A stretch of 18,215 nucleotides of DNA from Amoebophrya sp. AT5.2 (lineage: Eukaryota > Sar > Dinophyceae > Syndiniales > Amoebophryaceae): positions 1 to 18,215 of the forward strand of contig RXOD01004797.1 of assembly GCA_005223375.1 (NCBI GenBank), written 5' to 3'. A program made the translations under genes and the position numbers. Positions 1 through 9,100 of this stretch are shown here, piece after piece. Numbering within the stretch: the stretch's first letter is position 1; every line of letters starts with the position of its first letter. The notes under the pieces were generated by a model that saw only the letters and a program-made list of their open reading frames with translations, made no database searches and was not told the DNA's origin.

Positions 1-160
1 TTGCTTCCGGCACGCGAATCAGTATCAGGGTTCCAACCCCTGCTTTTCTGGCTAGAAACGCGCGACCTTGTGACGAGGCAAAAAACGCCCAAAACAGGCC
101 AAAAAAAGGGCTGGCCGTTTTTAAAAGATGCGTCTAACAATGCATTTTTTTGAGCCGTAA
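1..160 (-). mobile_element. Second copy of the introner family (truncated by window edge)
   Basis: Bases 1-160 match 2293-2436 of the complete copy in order. Shared blocks include the cut-end sequence, the 18-base stretch running up to the TGAGC before the terminus (136-153 against 2412-2429), the motif CAAAAAACGCCC (79-90 against 2363-2374) and a TTGCT-CC-GCACG block at the outer edge. The terminus reads TTACGG on the coding strand instead of TTACAG. It interrupts exon 11 after codon CTA (161-163). As in the complete copy, reading through the junction adds the same few residues (LKKMHC) before a stop. The other end and its target duplication lie outside the window, so the downstream exon cannot be named. 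Confidence 0.78.
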
Positions 161-3100
161 TAGGTTGATGCCCAGCGACTTTCTGCGGTTTCTTTCCGCC
201 TGTTCCCGCGCCACGGACTCCGAGAGTTCCTGCGTTTCCTGCTCCTCCTCGAGCGACGCACCATCGTTCTGGGGTGAAGCCGGAGGCACTGAGCCCGCGA
301 CTATCGTGATCACGACGGGCGCAGAAGAAGGTGTCGTGGACGAGGTGGCCCCAGCTGCTCCATCCGAGCCCGCTGCAGCAGCGCTCGTAACAACATCCGA
401 TCGAGCAGATGTTGGGCTCTTGACGTCGTCGGCTAGGTCGGTCACTTCGGCAGCGCCGGCAGCTGCATCCTCGACGTCCATGATGCGCACTTCCTCGTCA
501 AAAGGTTCGCCGTCTCCACCAGCTCCTGGGGAGGGCGTAAACGATACGTTTGCGCTTGCATCGTAATCGTTTTCCGTCTCCTCTTCCAGTACGATGGGGA
601 GGTACAGCGTCTCGATCTCCTGCAGCCACGCGGCGTGGAGCGCCTTCCAGTTCGCGTCGAAGTACAACGCACTGCAAACGTACAGAGAATCGATCACGCG
701 GCCGCGGGCGGTCGGCGTTAACCGGTTCTGCCTAGCGAAATCCGTGAACTGTGGTTTAATTTTTTTGTGTCCTGCTCAGGGAGAAGCTTGCGCGGCATTT
801 TCAAGTGAAACGTCGAATACGAATTTGGGTATCCTTCTACTTTCGTAGCATGACAATGACCGGTTGACGATCTCCCTCAGCACTGCGCACCAGAAGCAGA
901 ACACAATCTGTATCTGTACCTACCCTAACTACACGACGAATAAACCCACCTGCTTCGCCAGCTCCGGCGCCAGAATCCCAAGATTTTGTGCCCCTTGTAC
1001 GACGAAGCCGAAGTGGTTTGGCGCAAGCCGCTCGCCTTCCCGGCGCAGCGCTTCATACAACAGCGGGTTCAACTTGCTCACGCCTAGCTTCGAGCACGCC
1101 CACACCAGTTTCGCGATGTGGCCCATGCTCGCGTAGTTGCTGTCGCGTTCGTGGGCTCGGAGTTTTTCGTACTTCTCGTAGTGCGGCTTGGAGGAGTGCT
1201 GAATGGCGTGGAGCACCCGCTCGCTGTGCTGCCGGTTGATGAGCTCTAGCCCATACTTCACAATGGGAAGAATGTACTTCAGAAACGGCAGATGCGAACA
1301 CCCGAGCGTCGCCATGCTCCACAACATACGGACACCAGAGCAAACGTCGAACCTGATAATCATGTGCGGTGTCTCGTCCGACGTGTGGGTGTGTGAAAAA
1401 GAAAATGTAAGCTGTCGAGGGATAGCCATAGCACCGACATTGAGACCGAGAGCCACCAGTGAACAAACCAAACAAGTATATTTGAACAAGTATGGAGGTA
1501 GTACTTGATTTTCCCCTGTATCGCTTGCTTGCAGGCGACGTTGAAGAGGGTGCGGTCGAGGACGCCGGCGTAGGCGAAGCTGTACACGACTATTGCGACC
1601 TCGTTGCCCTGCTTTGTCGGCCGCCCTTGGTAGTCGAGGTAATTTAACAGGTGCACCACCGACTCGGAGAGCCTTCGCGCGAAACCCTGCCTCGTCAGCA
1701 GGCCTGCCTTCGCGAACCTGTACAGTTTCAGTTTACGGAGATTTTCACATCGAACTCGAATATATAGCGATGCACGAGACCCACCGTTTTCAACAAACAA
1801 TAACGAAATTTATAAAACACAGAGCCTTAATATAAACGCTAGCGGCTATCCTAAATGTAAATGATGGCATTGGCAGGCTATTCTATCAAATCCAGGAGGT
1901 TTACGAGAGCGCCACTGCTGCGCAGTCGTCGAGCGAGTAGATTTCGTAGGCCTTCGCGTGGAAGAGGTCGAACATGACGTCCAGACTCTGCGGGTCCAGT
2001 TTGCCCAGCGCCCAGCTTAGGTTCGGCAGATCGCAGACGTGGAACCAGTCTTACAGGTGAAAACAATGCATCTTTTGAAACATCATCTTTTAAAAACCGG
2101 ACACCAGTGCGTCCGGCATCAGGAAAGGAAGGGTGTTGGGGCAGTCAGGGCAGATGAGCCATCCTGGGGTAGGGGGGGACAGATCTTGCAACAGCTGGAG
2201 AAATCCAAACAGGACGGGAGGGGGGAAGCAGGAATCGACACTCGAGGTTTAGGAGGAACGGCTACAGCAGTCCCAGCGGGGTCGTGCTCTCTTTGCTCCC
2301 AGCACGAGCTTCAGGGTGCCAATTCCTGGTGTCCTAACGGCAGCGCGGTCTTGTGATGCGGCCAAAAAACGCCCACAACGCAGGTATCGGCCGTTTTCAC
2401 AAGATGCGTCTTACAATGCATTTTTTTGAGCTGTAACAGTCCAGCACCTGCAGGATTCGCTTCACCATCTTCCGCACGAACAGCTTGTCGTGCTGAAAGT
2501 CCGCGGTGGCGCAGCCCCAGAGCATCGTTGCGAGCAGCTGCGGCGTGAAGGTGTCCGGGATCTCCCGCGCCCGTTTCGTGAGGGCGAAGAACAGCGGCTC
2601 GTGCCGCACCCCGGAGGCCGCGAACGACCACATGACGGAGGCGAGGTTGTGGGACTTGAGCAGGTGCGCGGACTCGAGGAGGGCGTCCACGCCGATCTGC
2701 GTGAGGAATGGGAATTTGGGCAGCATGTTCAGCTTTGCGATCCCCCACAGCATGTTCGCGTAGTGCGAGACGTGCAGTTTTGTGAAGCCGTGCGCGTGCA
2801 GCAGCTCGCGCACCGTTTCCACCCCGTGCTCGGGGTGGAAAACCTCCGAGGCGCGCTTCTCCAGCAAGCGGAAAAGGGACTCGCAGGCGCAGCTCACGCG
2901 CGCGTACAGTTCGCGGTCGATGGAAAGGTTGGAGTGGTACCCCGAGACGTGGATCATGGAATACAGGAGCGGAATCAGGTACCAAGGAGGCAGGTAGTCG
3001 AGCACAGACCGGAGGGCGGAGCGAGGACGACGGATGGGGCCCTCTTTGGGGTACTCGCGTGCAGCAGACTGGTTCACGAGGGTCTGGAGAACCTGCAGTG

Positions 3101-6100
3101 GGCGGGTGGTGGAGAGCTACTGCTACAGGAACATCGCTAAAACGCAAGTAGATGAAGTAGATTCGAGGAAGATTCGAATACCTGTGTGAGCTTCGCGCTG
3201 TCCGTGTGGTCGCTGCTCACTGTCGCCAGAAGCGTGTCCACGAGTAGTTCCTGTTTACTGGTGTCCAACTCCGCAAACCTTTCCGCGACAGATCCCTTGC
3301 TGCTGGACGAGGACGAAGCGCCTGGTTTCGGCGCGGAAAGCTCAGCCAGCGCGCTTTTCAGACCGTCTCGTGCCTCCTGCTCCACCGCTGCCAGAGCCAG
3401 GTCCCCGTTCGTCTTTTCTTCCGTCTCTACCGCTATTTCTTCGCCATCTGGCACCGCATTTGACTCTTCTTGTCGGGGGCTCTTTCGCTGCGTGTCTTCT
3501 ACTTCGTCTTCTCTTTTCGTCGGGTCTTTCTGCTTCTTACCGTCATGTTGCCTCGGACTGCTTTTCGATTTTGGCTTTGACAACGACGTTTTGGCGACCA
3601 CCGTTTTTGCAACCACCGCTCCGAGTCCCCCTGGCAAATGCTCCGGAAGGTCTTCGCAGTCACCGATTGTGGGCGATTGGCTGGCCTTGCCGGACGCCGC
3701 AGACAAAGCAGTAGAAGAGCGGTTTGACTTATTTACCCGCGGAAGCACAGGACTGGAAGATGAGTTTGCAACCCCCTCTGGAGTAGCGGCATCCGCCCGT
3801 TCGTCCGGTGCTTTGTTTTTCCCTAGCAGAGCCGGACTCCCTGCCGATGCGGACTCCGGTTCGGGCTCGCCCTCAACCTCCTGTTGGTCCTCCTGCTCAA
3901 CCGCTGTTCGCGCGTTCGATAATGCCGCTTCTTCCTCTGCGCCCGACGAGGCCCCGGACGAGCCCGAGCCGTTCTCGCCACGCTTTTTCTTCGACGTGGC
4001 ACCGAACATTCCCAAAATCATGTTGAACGTGTTGGAAATTCCCGTACCGAGGTCGCTGTTTGTGTCCAGGTTTGGCGTCAGGTGGCAGCACGCGTGGTCA
4101 TCGCCCTTGCCGCCGAACTGCTCGCGCAACATCTTCTCTTTACTCGCCTTGCTCGGCACCACAGAAGGGGAGGAAAGCGACGGCGTCCCCGCCGCGGCGT
4201 TTTGGTGTTGACCCGGACCATGCAGTTTCTCTTTGTCTGCGGGGTTCGTAGGTGGGGACGTGGCTCCGGCGGCAGAGCCCGACTTATTGGAATTTGACGC
4301 ACCAGAACTAGGCTTCGACATGGACTCCTTCTCCTTTCCCCCGCTGCTCGGCTGTTTCTGCCCGCGGCCGCTCTGGCTCTGCTGGAACAAAATGTCACCG
4401 GCAATGCTTGCCTCCGGGTTTCTCCCCCCTGGCGAGCTTCTACTGGATGCTGCGCCGCCGTTTCCAATTTCGGGAGAGGTCGCGTTGGAGACGGGGCCTG
4501 GCTCTTTCTTGTTTCCAGGAACGGGCGAAGTTGTGTGGGGCGAGCTGGCGTTCTTGCTCGCGGCGGTAGCTGTTCCTAGGGCGTTAAACGGAGGAGAGGA
4601 CACTGACGTTGCTACTGCACCAGATGTCGCACTTGCGCTTCCTGTCGCGCTCCCCGTTTCCTCGCTACTGCTCGATACCGCGTTAGAGTTAGAGTTGGTC
4701 GTGGATGCGCTCGACGATTCCTGCGAGAAAGGATTATGCGGTCCGCCCGCAGATGTTGTCGTCGAAGTCCCGCTTCCAGAATCCAGCTCGGAAGTTGTGG
4801 AAATGAAAGAACCAACCTGTGCTCCCAAAGATGCAGGCTTATTGGTCGAAGAAGAAGATCCGCCCGCCTGCTCCTTGTTACCCAGCAGGAGGCTCTTTCC
4901 ATCTTCCGCTCTCTGCTCCGTCCAGTTCGGCGGCCCTTGTGCTGCACCCGTACCGCTTGAAGAGGATGTGGATCCTGCAGCTGTTGGTCCTCCTGTAGCG
5001 ACTTGCTTGGAAGCAACTGAAGATGAAGACGACGACCCCATGTTTTGCATCGCCGACAAAAGATCAAACGAGCTCGGCAGAATGCCCTCATCGCCCTCGC
5101 CACGGGTCTCCGATTCTCTGTTTTCCTTCGACGAGGATGACGACGAAGGCGCTCCGCCTTGCTCTACGCTTTGTGCGTCCGCGACAGCCGATGCAGTTGC
5201 AGACGAAGTGCCGGAGGTGAAAGACGTATTGCCCCCATCGGCACCCGAGGCCGCTACAACTTGCTTGAGATCCGCCGCCTGGGCGACGCTACTAGCGTCG
5301 CCCTCGAGCGTAGTTGCCTGCTTCGATACCGCCCCGCCCTTCACCGAATTCGTGCGCGATGACACCAGTGCGGGGATGTCCCTGCCGACGTTCAGTCCGT
5401 CAAAGGTGATCACGTCCAGGCCCTCCAGGCCCAGACCCATCACGGTTTTCTCCATGCATTCAAGCACCAGCTCGAACAGCCTTCGATACAAACTCATGCT
5501 CGTGGCCGCGTCATGATCCCTAGACCCACCTCCCGGCGCCCCCCCGGACCGGGTTTCGTCGCGCTTCGAGACGTCGGACGTCACGCGCATCTTCGCCATC
5601 ATGACAATCATCAGCACCAGCTCGAACACCGTTATCTTCTCGGGATCGTTCGTAAACAGAGGGATGGCGCTGGACACCCCCGAACTGCTCGCGGCGACCG
5701 CTCCGCTGTTTGCAAGCGAGATCGAGGAAGAACTTCCCCCCGCACCGCCGTTCGCGAAACTCGAGGCCGCACCTCCCACTGCCGAAGCTGCGCCCGCGTT
5801 CGAAGCGACTGCTCCACCTATGTTGCTACCCGCGTCGTCTAGCTCGTCCAGGTCCATAGGATGCTGCTGGCCCTTGAACCCGATGTTCGCGTTGTGCACT
5901 GTGATCTGATTCTGCACCTGGCGGAAGAACTCCTGTACCAAGTGGCGGACGTAGTGGCGGCCGCCCTCGCACTGCTTCGAGTACGTTTCCTGCGAATACC
6001 CGTCGTCGTCAATCATCGCGATGTCGCTGTACACCTCGCGAAAAACCTCCACGATAGAAGGTCCGTTAGGCTCCATCCGACCAATGTAGGGCTGTTGTTT

Positions 6101-9100
6101 GATGAAAAGAAAAAAATCTCATTTGGAGGGAAGTCACACTTCGCCATCGGATTGGCGCTGCTGTAAGCCGCGTGCTGATGCTGAAAGAACGAAGGAAGGC
6201 ACAAACGAACCGCGCTCCTAACTTTATAAGTTGTAGGAACCCCGGAGGGAAGTTGCAATTGGAATTACATTGCTGTGTTAGTCGTGCCTAGCCCGATGTG
6301 CTACCGTTCTTGAGTCGAACGCACTTTGACTCTGATGGCTGTTGTGCCGCGACTCCGTGCTCCACCTGAGGCCGTCACCGCGAGGGCCCGCCCGGCCGTA
6401 CGGATCCTTGTCGCCTTTTCTGCCCTTGCCGCCGTGACTGTCTCGCTCCCAGCGGTCTCCCCGCGAACCGTAGTCGCGGTCTTTTCCGTCTCCACCCCGC
6501 GGTCCGGAGGAATTTCCCATATTGTAGCCCCCGTGGTCCCACGAGGAGCTGCTCGAACCGCCTCCCCGCAGGTTTATCATGCTGTCACGTCCGTCACCCC
6601 GCGAGGACGGCCCACCTGCTCCGTCGCGAACGCCATAGTGCCCCCCGCCGCCGTCCCGGTCCCGGGAGGATCCGTAGTCGCCCCCCCGGTGCTGCGGTTG
6701 GAAGTTGTAGCTATCGCGCTCGCTGCGGCGGCTCCCGTACGTGGTGTCGTGGTCGCGAGTAGACCCACCCAGCTGGTCGCGGTCGTCGTAGGAGGCCGAG
6801 CCGCCCCCACCGTACTTGCCACTACCGTAGAACGAATCGTTGTAGTACGAATCGTTCTGGTAGTTGTAGTCCTCGTGTTGATCGTAGCTCCGTCGATCGT
6901 TGTAGCCGCCGCCCTTCGAGCCGCCCTTGGAACCACCCTTCGATGAAACGCTCTTGGGCGTCTCGTCGTTGTAGTGCGAGGGAGGATAACCGCCGTCACC
7001 CGTCCCAGGACCGCGTGGAAAGCTGCCTCCGGACTTACCACTCGCGTTCATCTTGATGTCCTGCCCGCGATCGCCGATAGCAGAGCCAACCCCAACCCCA
7101 ACGTCGCCTTTGGTGTGGTAGCTAAGTTACTTTCTTAGTAGTAAGTGGTACGAGGAAAGCTTTTCACATGATTAAACCGTCTTCTTGGAAACGCAACGCG
7201 AAAACTACATCCCATGACGGAACAGTACTTGCTCCGCCGCCGCGGGCGCCCTTACCGCCAGCGCGCATGCCGCCTCCTCCGTGGTTGTAGTCACCGCCGT
7301 CGTTGTATTGCTGATAGCCGTCCCCCGCGCCGTTGTACTGCTGATTGTTGTATTGCCCTCGTGGTGCGCGTGGTGGCCTGCCGGGCCTCGGATCTCCGAT
7401 TTCCGAGCGAGTGTCGCGACCATCTCGATCATTATAGGGGTCTTGCAGCCGGTTTCCACCCCCTGGACCCGAGTTATTTTTACCGCCGTCTCGGTCGGCC
7501 TTTCGTGGCCGCCCGTCGCTGTTGAAGTCGCGCTCTCCAGTCGCACTCGGTGGTGGCGGATTGTTGTACGAATTCCCACCGAAAGAGTCGCCCGCGCGCG
7601 CCAGCTCTCCGCGGCTCCCGAGCGTGCTCCCGGAGGCAGAAAGCTGTCCGGAGCTGGTATTGTTCGCCACTGGACGTGAGGACGAGGTTGACGAGTGCGC
7701 GCCCTGGCCTGCTGACTGGTCTGACGTGTGGTACTCGTTGTACTGTCCGCGGGACGGTCCACCGATCCCGGAGCCGCGGGTGTAATTTCCATCCCCAAGA
7801 AGGTGCTGCGGATTCGTCGAGGAAGCGGGCGTGCTGGTTTGATAGTCACTGTTCGCGTAGTTGTACGCACCAGTTCCAGACGCACTGCTACTCGCCGCGG
7901 GCCCCGCCAACTGCCCTCCTGGTGAAATACTCCACTGCGGACCGCCGCCGGTGCCTGCCTGCTGAGCAGACGAAGAAGAACTCGCGCCAGAAGCGCCAAG
8001 CGAGGAGGACGACCCCGAAGCCAGTTGTCCTGGCGGCGCCTGCTGCTGGGTATAACTGCCCCCGCCGTGCGATATGGAGCCCCCGCTACTCGGTCCTGGC
8101 GTATCCCGGCCGGAGCCTCCAACGCCCGCGGCGCTGCTAATTCCAGTTTTGCTTCCAGAGGACGATGGCGCCCCTCCTAGACCGCTGGCTGACGACGCCA
8201 ACGTGCTTCCGGCATTCGCAGGTCCGCCCCCTCCCATCGGCTCTGATGCGCTATTGCTCTCACCAGGTGCAGAGCCTGCTGCCGATGAGTTTCCGCCGTT
8301 GCGCCGGCTCCGATACGGTGTTTGCACGGCCCCGCCGCTGTTTTGCAACTGCTGTGAGTAGCTGCCGCCCGCACGGCCGCTACTGTGCCCGTTGCCGCCC
8401 TTGCTGTTATTTCCCGTGCCTCCTACTCCTGCTCCACCGTTCGCTTTATTCATTAGCCCGGGACTGCTCGCTGCAGACGCGGTGGCGCTGTGCGACGAGG
8501 ATGAAGCAGCTCTCCCGGTGCCTGAGGTCGTTGCGCCAGCGCCTCCAGGCGCAACACCCTTGTTGCTGCTGTTCGCCGTCGATGAGGAGGATTCTGTTCC
8601 GCCTCCCGGTTTCGTCTTCTTGGACTGCTCCCCCTCGGGCCGGGGGCCACGAGGCGTCTCATGCGGAGTGGAATTGTGGCTGCCACGCGACGACGCCTCC
8701 GGAACCTGATGAGAAGTAAAGTGGGTGTCGTGCTCGGGAATCTTCATCTGGTGGCTGCAGAAATAATCGCAGTATTCAGCATTTCCATTTTTAATCGAAG
8801 TACGAACGACGTAAGAGAACAATCGCGCCACAATAAAACAGCCCTTCATATTACCCGGAGATTGACGTCACCACTTCGTTTGTCCTGTCCTCCACCGATG
8901 TTGATTACCTTTCGATTGCGGTTCTTCTTGTTCTTCCCCGCGGATCCGTCGTCCCACTTTTTTCCATAGCCGTCGTTGTGATCTGGCAGTAGAGTTCCAT
9001 AAAGTGCGAAAACGAAGCCTTACTGAAATACAGGCTCGCGCTCAGTTTTGTTTTACTAGAATTAGAAACGAAATTTGTATATCGCGCTCGCGGGTAAATA

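Larger units (their letters stand above)
2051..2436 (-). mobile_element. Introner element forming a non-canonical intron (complete copy)
   Basis: A 386-bp insertion sits inside the helical-repeat coding sequence. Its ends form imperfect inverted repeats (2051-2071 against 2416-2436, 18 of 21 matching), both beginning TTACAG when read inward. It is flanked by the direct repeat CAGTC on the plus strand (GACTG on the coding strand) at 2046-2050 and 2437-2441. Excising the element plus one repeat copy joins GTG CTG to GAC TGG TTC in frame and gives the expected repeat spacing in the protein. No placement of the cut within the duplication gives GT-AG ends. Near its plus-strand left end is a 6-bp stem hairpin (2097-2102 with 2111-2116). 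No open frame resembling a transposase is seen, so it would be non-autonomous. Bases 2293-2436 are homologous to bases 1-160. Confidence 0.85.
161..3092 (-). other. HPR/OPR-like helical repeat region of the giant protein
   Basis: Exons 7-11 encode repeated helical pairs with recurring cores: LWGIAKLNM, MWSFAASGV, LWGCATADF, SWALGKLD, ALSFAKAGL, VYSFAYAGV, LWSMATLGC, VWACSKLGV and VQGAQNLGI, with a degenerate YVCSALYFD last. Spacing between successive core Trp residues is 39, 37 and 38 for the first four units. The third interval is obtained only after the introner is removed, which independently supports that splice. Two further units span GT-AG introns (ALS/FAKAG and IK/FDV). After the last unit, exon 11 becomes acidic and Ala/Ser-rich, then a charged helix (EEEQETQELSESVAREQAE). 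The pattern fits the heptatricopeptide family known from apicomplexan mitochondria, or the closely similar OPR family; the exact family needs a profile search. Confidence 0.7.

Noticed and set aside
141..160. Possible dinoflagellate spliced-leader relic (GGCTCAA) at the introner end
   Set aside because: Only about seven bases match, and the same segment is explained as the inverted terminus shared with the complete copy, which reads CAGCTCAA there.
2311..3147. Alternative minus-strand frame of 278 codons across exon 7 and the introner
   Set aside because: It lacks the W-x-x-A-K repeat pattern found in the other frame and runs through the element end.
3186..5516. Long plus-strand open frames (3186-4211 and 4233-5516) opposite exon 6
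   Set aside because: Their products are biased antisense images of Ser/Ala/Gly codon runs with no domains, and the minus strand carries the ordered segments and consistent splice phases.
6326..6946. Plus-strand open frame rich in Val/Ala opposite exon 5
   Set aside because: It is the antisense of Gly/Tyr/Asp/Arg codons; its hydrophobic look comes from complementing GAC/TAC/CGG-type codons rather than from a membrane protein.
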